The notes: generated by a model not told the origin, from the sequence alone. Positions 1 to 7,806 are shown, counted from the stretch's first letter. The stretch is DNA of 64,000 nt from an uncultured Collinsella sp. (GCA_947002045.1 CAMQJB010000008.1:1-64000), one strand, 5' to 3'. Program-made: numbers and translations.

Positions 1-25
1 GCTGCGGGAACGGCCTGTCCGCCTA

Positions 26-937
26 ATGTGTTCGGCTGAGATCGGAAATCAACCTAAAGCAAAAAACGGCGACAAACGGATGGGCGAATTTGAGGTTTGC
101 TTTCGGAACGATAAGTTGCTATCGCTCGACTATTATGCGCAAGGTTCTGGCTTCGTTTTTGCTCGTGTTTTATTTGAAAGCAATGTCATGAATAAGGAGG
201 AGGTGAACAAGAACGTCAATGCATACATTAGCTTTGCGACCAATGTCGTATCAAACTACATTTTGGTATTAAGGTATCTAACGAGTTCTAACGTCTTAAA
301 ACCCTTTGATAGGTTTTCCTCGCCAGGGCATCGAATCTACGCTGCTCTCGATAATCCATTCGCAAAGCTGGATGACTGTCCTCAATTAACTTCTACTTGT
401 AACAACATTGTATTTCCAGTAAGAGATGAATCTGAGCCATACTTCATCTGCCCTGATAACATAAATATCGAGGACTTTATTTATGAGGGAAAGAGTATTT
501 CGGTTGAAGACCAGTTACTGCTGGAAGCAAAAACACTTGCATATAATAACTCCTCTTTCGATACTGCAATTGTCCTGATCGAATCCTCTTTTGAGTTATT
601 TGCCGCACGTTATTTAAAAGAGAAGTGCTCAGATAAAGGAATTGCAAAACTGACTTCACCGTCAGGAAGGCCTCGGCGATGCCCTTATGCTCGCGTGATT
701 GATCACTCGAATATTGAAACACTATTAGACAATGTGGCGCTTCAGGTCCTTGGTTACGTTCTCAATAACAGTGATGCCTATTCTTACTGGACAAATAATT
801 GCAAAAAAGTCAGAAACAGAATCGTGCATAGAGGCGAGATTGGACACTCGCTAAACGATGTTAAGCTAGCCTTTCAAGCGACTACTAATTTTAAGCAAGA
901 AATCGTTTTGTGCGGCGAAGATGAAGCCGGCTCATAA
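26..937 (+). CDS. HEPN-like hypothetical protein (possibly 5' partial)
   Basis: I do not recognise the full-length family. The C-terminal part (about residues 155-300) is helical, and near residue 265 it carries R-N-R-I-V-H, which fits the Rx4-6H motif of HEPN RNase/toxin-like domains, with the polar residue after the Arg that is typical of active members. Role as an RNase or abortive-infection protein is inferred. The reading frame is open to the left edge, so the gene may begin outside the window. If it starts inside, ATG 26 and ATG 80 are both candidates and neither has a clear ribosome-binding site. The gene is clearly more AT-rich than the core genes further right, which suggests recent acquisition. 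No partner gene is visible downstream. Confidence 0.6.
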   Translation: MCSAEIGNQPKAKNGDKRMGEFEVCFRNDKLLSLDYYAQGSGFVFARVLFESNVMNKEEVNKNVNAYISFATNVVSNYILVLRYLTSSNVLKPFDRFSSPGHRIYAALDNPFAKLDDCPQLTSTCNNIVFPVRDESEPYFICPDNINIEDFIYEGKSISVEDQLLLEAKTLAYNNSSFDTAIVLIESSFELFAARYLKEKCSDKGIAKLTSPSGRPRRCPYARVIDHSNIETLLDNVALQVLGYVLNNSDAYSYWTNNCKKVRNRIVHRGEIGHSLNDVKLAFQATTNFKQEIVLCGEDEAGS

Positions 938-1262
938 AACGTGCCCAGTTGGCTCTCGGAGTAAGTCTATTTAGTTTCACGTACGCATGTTCTGTCCCGA
1001 AGTACCCAGACCAGCCCTGTTTTTCTCGTAATATTTGATTCGATAAACAGCCTTGATATGGACTTAGAATTATTGCTTGCGCTTAACAAGCGTCAGACGC
1101 TCCCTCCTTTCACCGACTGGCAAAATGATTTACACCTATTTTTGTGAATTGATTACAGGCTTTTAGCTTGCCCGTGCCTTGATCTCGCTACACTAATAAC
1201 TGCTGTTACCAGGTTGTTTTCTGGCGCAGTTTCCATTGGCTCTAGCGAAGATCGGAGCGGTT
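938..1262. other. intergenic region with possible promoter
   Basis: This AT-rich stretch of about 325 bases holds no convincing gene. A weak promoter for the LPxTG gene may lie at TTGCCC (1168-1173) and TACACT (1189-1194), but the 15-bp spacing is short. I see nothing else here. Confidence 0.3.
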
Positions 1263-2351
1263 ATGTTTGCTGCCGCGTTCCACACTAGCCGACACTACAT
1301 CCTGTTTACCGTAATGGCCTGCCTATGCGCTTTGCTGGGCGGGCCTTCTTATGCCGCGGGCGCGGAGAGCCTGTTCATTGCGGGCGACACGTACTGCGAA
1401 CCGGGCGTGTCGGGTCCCGGGTGGGCTTGGACCGCTGCCGGCCATCTGGAGCTAACCGGCTATGCGGGCGAGGCCATTGGCGCCGATGGCGACCTGGTGG
1501 TGACGCTTGTGGGACAAAACTCCGTGGTCGAAACGCATGCGCCCGATGCGGACATTTCCATGAGTGGCATGGAGGTGTGGGGAAACCTTATGTTTCGCGG
1601 TTCCGGCTCGCTCACGGCGACGGGTTCGCAATGCGGGATCCATGTGGCCCAGGCGCTGGTGGTAGACGGCTGCACGGTCGATGCCAGGGCCGATGGGGCG
1701 GGCGTTGTTGACCAGACCGTGGCCGGCGTTGCCGCAGGTAGCTTGACCGTACGCGGCGATGGGCGCGTTATTGCCGCGGGCGCGGGATCCGATGCAGGCT
1801 TGCGCTTTTATGGCGTGCGCTTGCTCAACGAGAGATTTGGAGCTGACGCTGCGAGCGAGACGCTTGTCGTGGACGCGTCCTGGCTGGATGCGACCGGTAC
1901 GGATGCCGGCGTTGCCTGCGATCGAGGGTCGCTCGTGGCTGCGCACTTTGTGACGCCTGCAGGCGGGGCCTTTGGCGCAGCCAGCGTGGTGGATGCTGGT
2001 GGGGCCGTGGCCACGCATGTGGTGATTGAGCCCGATGGCGCCACTGCCCCGGCGGGGGAGAGCGACGCGCGCGATGTGCCGGGGGATGGCACGGGCGAGC
2101 CTACTGGTGGCGCCGACCCTGCTACGGGGCAACCCGGTGCGGGACCGGCGACGGATCCTGCGGTGAAACCCGCAGTTACGTCGCTCAAGACAACGGTCAC
2201 CAAGACCACAGTCACCAAGACGACCAAGCCCAAATCCACTATGGCAACAACATCGGCGCTTCCCAAGACCGGCGACAGCCACTGGATAGCTGCCTCCTTA
2301 ACGCTATTCCTGCTGGGGACAGTGCTTCTGAGCGCCGCATATCACCGCTGA
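1263..2351 (+). CDS. LPxTG cell-wall-anchored surface protein
   Basis: Predicted surface protein of about 362 residues, exported and then attached to peptidoglycan by sortase. It has an N-terminal hydrophobic signal peptide ending near SYA-AGAES. The middle is Gly/Ala/Val/Asp-rich, with short repeated beta-like segments (V-x-G-x-G patterns) that suggest a right-handed beta-helix. A Thr/Lys/Pro-rich wall-spanning stretch (TTVTKTTVTKTT) follows. The C-terminus has the sorting signal: LPKTGD, a hydrophobic helix and a short basic tail (YHR). An in-frame TTG lies at 1236, but ATG 1263 is preferred because GGAG lies 6 bases upstream. No sortase gene is in the window. Ligand unknown; adhesion or glycan binding is only a guess. 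Confidence 0.75.
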   Translation: MFAAAFHTSRHYILFTVMACLCALLGGPSYAAGAESLFIAGDTYCEPGVSGPGWAWTAAGHLELTGYAGEAIGADGDLVVTLVGQNSVVETHAPDADISMSGMEVWGNLMFRGSGSLTATGSQCGIHVAQALVVDGCTVDARADGAGVVDQTVAGVAAGSLTVRGDGRVIAAGAGSDAGLRFYGVRLLNERFGADAASETLVVDASWLDATGTDAGVACDRGSLVAAHFVTPAGGAFGAASVVDAGGAVATHVVIEPDGATAPAGESDARDVPGDGTGEPTGGADPATGQPGAGPATDPAVKPAVTSLKTTVTKTTVTKTTKPKSTMATTSALPKTGDSHWIAASLTLFLLGTVLLSAAYHR

Positions 2352-2403
2352 TGCGGTACGACGCACTTGGCTGCGATACAAGAGCTCTGTAGGAGCTTTA
2401 AGG

Positions 2404-2436
2404 GCAACGCTTTCGGCAAGGGAGCGTTGCTTTTTT
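2404..2436 (+). terminator. Rho-independent terminator after the LPxTG gene
   Basis: The 7-bp stem GCAACGC (2404-2410) / GCGTTGC (2424-2430) is followed directly by six T residues. It lies about 50 bases after the surface-protein stop codon. Confidence 0.85.
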
Positions 2437-2539
2437 CCATGCATGCAATGTCTAGCGTGCAGCCATATGCGTTTCCGCAACAAGGACTATGTTTCGGCGC
2501 TGGCCCCCTGATGTTCTACTGTTGAACGGTAAATAACCC

Positions 2540-2839
2540 ATGATTTCGACTACCGACATATCCACTGCCGCCACCCGCGTGCTAGCTCAATACGACGTCA
2601 GCGAAGCATATTTATTTGGCTCGTTTGCCCGAGGCGAGCAAACGCCCGATAGCGATATTGACTTGCGCCTAGTCTGCGGCAACACCATGACGTTCGGCAC
2701 GCTTTACGAACTCTACTATAAGCTCGAGATGGAACTTGGGCGAAAGGTGGATGTCGTCACCAACCCACCAGAGCACATGCGCCCGACCTTCCGCAAAAGC
2801 ATCGAACAAGATGAGGTGCGCATCTATGAAGTGCTGTAA
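2540..2839 (+). CDS. minimal nucleotidyltransferase (MNT) domain protein
   Basis: A 99-residue protein of the MNT family of the polymerase-beta nucleotidyltransferase superfamily. The signature is complete: LFGSFARGE (about residues 27-35), then SDIDLRL with the metal-binding Asp pair (about 39-45), and a later VDVV that can supply the third acidic residue. In MNT-HEPN toxin-antitoxin pairs the MNT protein AMPylates and silences a HEPN RNase. Here no HEPN gene follows; a different small gene overlaps the 3' end. It may be an orphan antitoxin or part of a rearranged module. The ribosome-binding site is weak. Confidence 0.8.
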   Translation: MISTTDISTAATRVLAQYDVSEAYLFGSFARGEQTPDSDIDLRLVCGNTMTFGTLYELYYKLEMELGRKVDVVTNPPEHMRPTFRKSIEQDEVRIYEVL

Positions 2840-3014
2840 ACAGGACGGGGAGCTTGCGAATACTAGCCCTCAAACTTTTCCTTCCAAAGAACCCAACCCG
2901 GAGACCCTCGAGGCCATCCGCGAAGGTGACGCATTCTTTGCAGCAAGGGAGTCCGGTCGCTTCGACAACGGCGCCGATCTAATCGATGCAGCTCTAAAAG
3001 CTCCTGAAGCGTGA
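2826..3014 (+). CDS. small protein overlapping the MNT gene, antitoxin-like tail
   Basis: A 62-residue reading frame whose ATG overlaps the last 14 bases of the MNT gene, with GAGG (2813-2816) at a plausible distance upstream. The C-terminal half (ETLEAIREGDAFF ... GRFDNGADLIDAAL) resembles the C-terminal region of RelB/DinJ-type antitoxins, which wraps around a toxin, but the N-terminal ribbon-helix-helix is missing. It could be a decayed antitoxin fused by deletion to the MNT locus, or a small partner of its own. The overlap suggests coupled translation. Function is not assigned with certainty. Confidence 0.45.
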   Translation: MKCCKQDGELANTSPQTFPSKEPNPETLEAIREGDAFFAARESGRFDNGADLIDAALKAPEA

Positions 3015-3060
3015 GAGAATTTAACCACCGAAGAGACTGTCGTCTTGGAGGCGCCAGATC

Positions 3061-3086
3061 GGCGAGGTACGTACCTCGCCATTTTT
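3061..3086 (+). terminator. Rho-independent terminator after the MNT module
   Basis: A perfect 10-bp inverted repeat (GGCGAGGTAC / GTACCTCGCC, 3061-3080) is followed by an A and five T residues. Because the repeat has no spacer, the inner pairs must open to form the loop. Confidence 0.75.
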
Positions 3087-3097
3087 GTACGATTTGA

Positions 3098-3117
3098 TCA
3101 AATGTCTAAGCATTTGA
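3098..3117. promoter_or_regulatory. palindrome, possible operator for the ATPase pair
   Basis: TCAAATG (3098-3104) and CATTTGA (3111-3117) form a 7-bp inverted repeat with a 6-base spacer, with no T-run behind it. It lies about 130 bases before the ATPase gene. A possible -10 element TATACT (3200-3205) follows, without a clear -35. The role as a regulator site is inferred from position and symmetry only. Confidence 0.35.
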
Positions 3118-3245
3118 ACCTGCATATCGACGAGGCCGGCAATGCGGATAAGCCTTTTCTGCCTAGCGGCAGGCTTAATTCGCGATATCCTTCATGTGTT
3201 ATACTTGAGCCATAAATTCTGTTTCAAGTATTCGAAAGGCTTGAG

Positions 3246-4421
3246 ATGAAGTTGTTAAAGGTTTGCTTCGACCATCTCTCGATGTTCGAAGACGGGTTAT
3301 TCGAAATCGACCTGTTCGCCTCCGACCGCGTGACGGCCTCCGATGAGTCGGCTTTCGAACTGGCGGACCATCTCTACGTGAATAGCGTCGTTGCGCTGGC
3401 GGGCATTAACGCTACGGGCAAGACAACAGCACTGAACCTGCTGGAGCTCGCCTGCCGCATTGTTGACGGCTCTCCGGCGCGCGGCGGCGGGCTCCCATCA
3501 ACGTTCCCCGCCGCGTTCGACGGCCCGTCCAAGCTCAAGTGCGTCATATGGCACGCAGATCGTCTTTACTTGCTCGAGTCGGTGCTGCAGGCTGTCGAAG
3601 GAGGCGACGACGGTCCCGAGCTGACGTTCTCCGATGAGGTGATTTCTTCGCTGCCAGCCAAGGCCCTCAAGCGCTCGACCCTGGCATCCTGGGCCGAAAT
3701 CGAGAAACTCGCGTCCCCGCTGTGCGACCGTGCTCAGATGCCGGACTCTTGGGCGGCGCTTACGCCGCCTGACGTTTCCGTCGCAGCCGCTGTGCTCGCC
3801 AAGGACTTCGGCCATCGCATCCGAGCGATAGCATTGCGCGACGGTGGCTTCCGCCTCACTGAGCAATTCAACGGTCTCGACGACGTGCTTCGTGTTTTCG
3901 ACTCTGGCATCGAGCACCTCGAGGTCCGGGACTCCGGTCGCGCCTTCGTACTGACGTTTACAGGTCGCGAGCCCATCACGATCTCCGAGCGGGGGCTCAC
4001 CGAGGTGCTCTCCTCCGGCACTGTACGTGGCCTAGGGCTGGTGCAGCGCGCAATGAGGGTCCTGCGCTCCGGCGGCTACCTTTTAGTCGACGAGGTGGAG
4101 AACCACCTTAACCGCCAACTGGTTAACGTCGTGCTTGATCTGTTTGCCGCCCGCGGGACCAACCCCAACGGCGCGACGCTGGTTTTCACGACTCACTACC
4201 CGCAGCTCCTCGATCACGTGCACCGCAAGGACAACGTGTTCTTTCTCGCCCGACGCAACAGCGGTGCGCGCGTGGTGAAGTACGCCGACCGCGTGAAACG
4301 CATCGAGAACAAGAAATCGGAGGTATTCGCCTCGAACTTTGTGAAGGGGACCGCTCCGCGCTACGCCGACGTGCGCGCGCTTAAAGAGCTCGTCGCAGAG
4401 GAGGTGTCCGATGAGCGGTGA
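3246..4421 (+). CDS. AAA-family ATPase (ABC/OLD-type) of a putative defence pair
   Basis: A 391-residue ATPase of the AAA_15/AAA_21 type, related in layout to ABC-like and OLD-type ATPases. Walker A is GINATGKTT (about residues 54-62). A signature-like segment (LSSGTVRGLGLV) lies near 258, Walker B is YLLVDEVENHL near 280, and TTHYPQ near 315 supplies the switch His. There is no nuclease domain; that function may come from the next gene, which overlaps by 11 bases. ATPases of this type paired with small RloB or TOPRIM proteins occur in phage-defence loci such as RloAB and PARIS. Function here is inferred from layout. AAAGG lies 8 bases before the ATG. Confidence 0.75.
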   Translation: MKLLKVCFDHLSMFEDGLFEIDLFASDRVTASDESAFELADHLYVNSVVALAGINATGKTTALNLLELACRIVDGSPARGGGLPSTFPAAFDGPSKLKCVIWHADRLYLLESVLQAVEGGDDGPELTFSDEVISSLPAKALKRSTLASWAEIEKLASPLCDRAQMPDSWAALTPPDVSVAAAVLAKDFGHRIRAIALRDGGFRLTEQFNGLDDVLRVFDSGIEHLEVRDSGRAFVLTFTGREPITISERGLTEVLSSGTVRGLGLVQRAMRVLRSGGYLLVDEVENHLNRQLVNVVLDLFAARGTNPNGATLVFTTHYPQLLDHVHRKDNVFFLARRNSGARVVKYADRVKRIENKKSEVFASNFVKGTAPRYADVRALKELVAEEVSDER

Positions 4422-4941
4422 TAACGGTTTTCGCTTTGCGGGATATCATCCGATCATCTCCTGCGAGGGAACAGCGGAACAGGTGGCCGTGGACATTCTC
4501 CTCGAGGCGGACGCGCTCGTCTTTACAGAGGCCGACGTCGTGGACGTCACCCGCCTGCGCAAAGCCTCCGATATCCAAGATAACTACCTCAACTTAGACT
4601 ATGACTGGCCAGTCTGCATCGTCAGGGTGCTGGACTCGAGGAAAGAACGCTTCAAACTCGGCAACCTGTACGCCGGCCGCTTCCCGGTGGTTAGCTACGT
4701 GACCCATCCCGAGATAGAGGTGCTGGCCATTATTCGAGAGGGCTCGTGGAGACGCTGGCACGGCGGACGCATGAAACCGAGCGACTTCTGCAAACAGGAG
4801 CTCGGCATGCACGAGGTAAAGAGGGAAGGCTTCCTCAAAAGTTATTGGGATGCCGATTCGCTTACGGCAGCCGCCAGGGAATACAAGCGACTTTCGAAGA
4901 TCCCCAAGGGCGAGTTGTGCCTGGCAGACCTCATCCGGTAA
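4411..4941 (+). CDS. RloB/TOPRIM-like partner of the AAA ATPase
   Basis: A 176-residue protein translated from ATG 4411 behind a strong site (GAGGAGG, 4400-4406) inside the upstream ATPase gene, so the two are almost certainly coupled. I do not recognise it firmly. The start (IISCEGTAEQ ... ILL) resembles the first motif of RloB/TOPRIM-type proteins (hydrophobic strand, EG, E). A second strand ends VRVLDSR where TOPRIM has DxD, so the second Asp is missing. PEIEVLAIIREG recalls the PxFExWLLLH segment of RloB. It may be a divergent or inactive nuclease, or a family of its own. Confidence 0.5.
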   Translation: MSGDNGFRFAGYHPIISCEGTAEQVAVDILLEADALVFTEADVVDVTRLRKASDIQDNYLNLDYDWPVCIVRVLDSRKERFKLGNLYAGRFPVVSYVTHPEIEVLAIIREGSWRRWHGGRMKPSDFCKQELGMHEVKREGFLKSYWDADSLTAAAREYKRLSKIPKGELCLADLIR

Positions 4942-5056
4942 AGGTTTGCAGCCACCGCAATACCCATAACGCTTCCCAAGACTACCGGCTGCCGCTTGAT
5001 TGCCCTTTTCTCGGCGCTTTTCTTGCCGTGCACAACACAGCCATAACGCCCATTTC

Positions 5057-5180
5057 CGGAAGTGCGGGGAAAAATCGCAACCAGCCGAGCACAAACCAAA
5101 TTTTGGCGTCAAAACCGCAGGTCACGAAAGGGTATACCCGGGGTCTGGTTGGCGGAACTCGGTCTTTCCCCGCACTTCCG
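5057..5180. repeat. palindromic repeat P1 (fixed-core family)
   Basis: Perfect 16-bp arms (CGGAAGTGCGGGGAAA at 5057-5072 and its complement at 5165-5180) enclose about 92 bases. The core AAAACCGCAGGT starts at 5111, 54 bases after the arm begins. It is followed within 12 bases by P2, with the same architecture and length. No coding capacity and no transposase are seen. Confidence 0.8.
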
Positions 5181-5191
5181 AATTCTCAAAA

Positions 5192-5316
5192 CGGAAGTAT
5201 GCGGCAAATTCCGGAAACCCCGACCACACCGGCCTTTTCGCGCAAAGAAACCGCAGGCAGAGGCGTTGGTGTGCTCCAGCGTGACCAATAAGTCTGGATT
5301 TTGCCGCATACTTCCG
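5192..5316. repeat. palindromic repeat P2 (fixed-core family)
   Basis: Perfect 17-bp arms (CGGAAGTATGCGGCAAA at 5192-5208 and its complement at 5300-5316). It shares CGGAAGT with P1, but the rest of the arm differs and is complementary within the element. The core is GAAACCGCAGG starting at 5247, 55 bases from the arm start. It ends just before a truncated gene fragment. Confidence 0.8.
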
Positions 5317-5332
5317 AACTCGGAGAGTCTTA

Positions 5333-5443
5333 GAAGCCAGTATTGAATATCGGGAGCTCCTTGCCGAAAATCCATTTGAGGGAATCCGTATCGTCGATAT
5401 CATTCGAGAGGGGATGACGGGCGATGACCAACGCCTACAGTGA
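5333..5443 (+). pseudogene. 3' remnant of an unknown gene, cut at the repeat pair
   Basis: From 5333 an open frame encodes a plausible protein end (EASIEYRELLAENPFEGIRI, then VDIIREGMTGDDQRLQ and a stop at 5441-5443). It has no start of its own, and upstream the frame runs into palindromic repeat P2. The fragment overlaps the start of the next gene (ATG 5424), as expected for the last residues of an upstream operon partner. Insertion or deletion at the repeats probably removed the rest. The family is not recognised. Confidence 0.45.
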
Positions 5444-6113
5444 GATGTATCTCGAGGATGCAATGAGAACGCTGGGCGAGGCGGTCGATTTTGCTCTCTG
5501 TGACCAAGGGCTGACTCCAGCCGAGTTGACGGCGATCCTGTCGAACGCTTTTGAGATGAAACAGTTTGAGCGCGGTACGCCTCGCGTCGTCTGCGGCATG
5601 GCGGGCGACGAGCTCGCGCGCGATATTATCGCCCATGCGGGACTGACCCCCGTCGAATGCAGGGAGACCTATCCGTTCGACCGTTCGCCTCAGTATTGGG
5701 CGGGCTGGGTTTTGGCCTATGCGCAATGGATGAGCAGCTTGGGCTTTAATGAGCTACTCGAAGTCGCCCCGCTCGATTGGATCATCGGCTCGTACCATCC
5801 GCTTCACGAGGCCTCCGAAGACAAATTCGCCCAGATTGTCATTGATAAATGGAACGATGCCCAGGCAGACAAAAAGGGCCTCAAAGCGGCACGAAAGGCG
5901 GCCGGCCTAACGCAAAAACAGCTCGCCGCCCAATCGGGGGTTAAACTTCGCGCTATACAACTCTACGAGCAAAACCAGCTCGACCTACGCCGCGCCTCGG
6001 TCTCCTCGGCATTGGCGCTTGCAAATGCCCTAAACTGCGCCATCGAAGACCTCGTCTGGAAACCGGTTGCCCTGGAGTACGACTCGCGGGCTATTCCATC
6101 CATAGAGCTATAA
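5424..6113 (+). CDS. transcriptional regulator with C-terminal XRE-type HTH
   Basis: A 229-residue protein. The N-terminal two thirds form an unnamed helical domain (VVCGMAGDELARDII, AGWVLAYAQWM). The last 75 residues are a Cro/C1-type helix-turn-helix (KAARKAAGLTQKQLAAQSGV ... IQLYEQ) followed by a helical tail. It is the first gene of a tight group with a 61-residue protein and a Doc toxin. By analogy with toxin-antitoxin loci it may repress the group or act as an antitoxin; this is inferred. The 5' end overlaps a truncated upstream gene, so the original operon was longer. Confidence 0.7.
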   Translation: MTNAYSEMYLEDAMRTLGEAVDFALCDQGLTPAELTAILSNAFEMKQFERGTPRVVCGMAGDELARDIIAHAGLTPVECRETYPFDRSPQYWAGWVLAYAQWMSSLGFNELLEVAPLDWIIGSYHPLHEASEDKFAQIVIDKWNDAQADKKGLKAARKAAGLTQKQLAAQSGVKLRAIQLYEQNQLDLRRASVSSALALANALNCAIEDLVWKPVALEYDSRAIPSIEL

Positions 6114-6124
6114 AGGAGGCAGAC

Positions 6125-6310
6125 ATGCTTTGGAGCAATGTTCAACAAGATGACGGCGCTGATTGCGTTGCTCAAGAAGATCATTCAACTGCGCACGTGG
6201 CAAATTCAGCATCACTGATTTTGCGCGACGGGGCCACGTTAATCGACGAAGCTGTTCGGCTAACCATTGCGGGCATGCCCAACGCGCTCAGGCTCTTGGA
6301 GAACTCATGA
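6125..6310 (+). CDS. 61-residue protein before Doc, possible antitoxin
   Basis: A short gene with a very strong ribosome-binding site (AAGGAGG, 6113-6119) 5 bases before ATG 6125. Its stop overlaps the next start as ATGA (6307-6310), so translation with the Doc gene is coupled. The protein is acidic in the first half and has a likely helix (EAVRLTIAGMPNALRLLENS) at its end. I recognise no family. Position directly before a Doc toxin suggests the antitoxin that blocks its active site, as Phd does, but it does not look like Phd in sequence. Confidence 0.55.
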   Translation: MLWSNVQQDDGADCVAQEDHSTAHVANSASLILRDGATLIDEAVRLTIAGMPNALRLLENS

Positions 6311-6822
6311 CGACGGTCGCGCCGCGCCGGGCACATCCGTTCGCACCGCTCGTGCTCGACGATGCCGGTTCGCTCGAAGCTATGGCCGCGGCCGTGATGC
6401 GTCTACACAGCACGCTGATGGCCGTCGGGCGCTGCTATACGACCGACGCCGCGGGCGACCGTGCCGCACTTGAGCTTGGACGCGTCGAGTCCGTACTTGC
6501 AGGTTCATTCTGTACGATATTCGGCCAATCGCCGGCCGATCGCTTCGCAGACATCTTTGACCAGGTCGCCTACGTGGCCGAGCACATGGTCAAGGACCAC
6601 ATCTTTGAGAACGGCAACAAACGCACCAGCCTTGTCTTTGCGTTGTCCGTCTTAAGGTTCGCCGGCACTCCGGTCGTGCTGTCCGATGGCCCCGAGCCCA
6701 AAGACAATCAATACTATGCCTGGATCCAGGACCTCGTTTCCAGTCGCCGCACGACCAGCGAGCTAGCCGAAGAGCTGCGCCGCGGTTGTGTTGTAGGCTC
6801 GGGCGACCCCTCGCGCGTATAG
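6307..6822 (+). CDS. doc: Doc-type Fic/DOC toxin
   Basis: A 171-residue Fic/DOC family protein. The catalytic loop HIFENGNKRTSL (about residues 98-109) matches the Doc version HxFxxxNKRT rather than the Fic version ending GNGR, so it likely phosphorylates a target such as EF-Tu, as the P1 Doc toxin does, rather than AMPylating it. The N-terminal helix with GRCYTTD is also Doc-like. Start at ATG 6307 with GGAG 7 bases upstream; it overlaps the preceding small gene. It forms a regulator/small protein/toxin triad. Catalytic His, Asn, Lys and Arg are present, so it looks active. Confidence 0.8.
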   Translation: MTTVAPRRAHPFAPLVLDDAGSLEAMAAAVMRLHSTLMAVGRCYTTDAAGDRAALELGRVESVLAGSFCTIFGQSPADRFADIFDQVAYVAEHMVKDHIFENGNKRTSLVFALSVLRFAGTPVVLSDGPEPKDNQYYAWIQDLVSSRRTTSELAEELRRGCVVGSGDPSRV

Positions 6823-6867
6823 AATCTAAGCATCCGCACGCCAGTTATTGAATGGATTGGACACCAT

Positions 6868-7656
6868 ATGGAAATCCCCAGCACCCTGTGCAGCAATGTC
6901 TACGACTTTGCGTTTTGCCCCGAGCCCTGTTACGACCGCCTGGTCGACCTCGCCGATCCCGAGGACTGGGGTCCCAGCAACCGCATCCTCAAAAACTACC
7001 TGTCGTTTTCGTTTAGCCGCGCGGTGTTTTTGACCGAGCGCGACGTGGACCAGACCGCACCGTCCAACCTGCCGCTGGTGTTCGATGACGACCGCTGCCT
7101 GTTTAACACCGGCCTGTATACACGCCGTTACGAGACCATCTACGGTCTGTTTGAGCCCAACACCAAGCCCGACGCACGCCAGCGCTGATTTTTGAAGGGC
7201 TTCTTTAAGGAGAGCGACCCCATGCTGGTCTCGTTTGAGTACCTGCCGTGCCGCGTGCGCTTTGCCGAGGACCCCTCCGAGCTCGTCTTTGACTACCGCC
7301 TGCCCATCCGTTCCAACATCGACCACATTTTGGGCGACGAGGAAAACCTGACGCGCATCCCCGCCAGCCTGATGGGGGAGGACAACTCGCTGCTGCTGCG
7401 CCGCGCCTTTGAGGGCGCCGTCGTCGAGGCCGCCCGCCGCGCCGCAGCCAACTACACGCTCGCGGTGCCGCAGTTCTATGGCGGCCGGATCCAGCTGCTG
7501 CTGCCGCTGTGCCTAACCGGCGACAAGCCCGAGCTGGCGCTGACTATCCAGCGCGAGGACGGCTTTTACGCCGCGCGTACCTGTCTCACGCTCGACATGG
7601 CCTACAACAACGCGCGACTTATCTGCCGCCCCGAGACCTCGTGGATCAAGCGATAA
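6868..7656 (+). pseudogene. DUF3825 protein interrupted by one in-frame TGA
   Basis: Both halves read in one frame and resemble DUF3825: first CYDRLVDLADPEDWGPSNRI and CLFNTGLYTRRYE, then KGFFKESDPM, VPQFYGGRIQLLLPLCL and CLTLDMAYNNARLI. The only break is TGA at 7186-7188, between DARQR and FLKGFF, where a Trp would be usual in the family; a single TGG to TGA change explains it. A TTG at 7192 could restart the second half, but no ribosome-binding site is seen. The function of DUF3825 is unknown. I treat it as a recent pseudogene. Confidence 0.75.
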
Positions 7657-7806
7657 AGGGTGGTTTAGCTGCTGGTTTGTCGGCTGCCCTGATTGCGGTG
7701 ACGAGGTCTGCGCCCACGATTACGTCAACGATTTTAAAATCGGGGGCAAAAAGTTCTTGGTAAACCACGCGCGGCTATGATAGTATCTCTTTTGCCGAAA
7801 GGCGAC

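Noticed and set aside
26..2839. The left-edge HEPN-like protein as the toxin of the MNT gene
   Set aside because: They are 1.6 kb apart with a surface-protein gene and a terminator between and they differ in composition; MNT-HEPN pairs are adjacent.
4411..4941. Septu-type PtuB HNH partner for the ATPase
   Set aside because: The protein has no HNH motif and no zinc Cys pairs.
7186..7188. TGA read as selenocysteine or as Trp by a changed code
   Set aside because: The family position calls for Trp, no SECIS-like hairpin is evident, and TGA ends several intact genes in the window.
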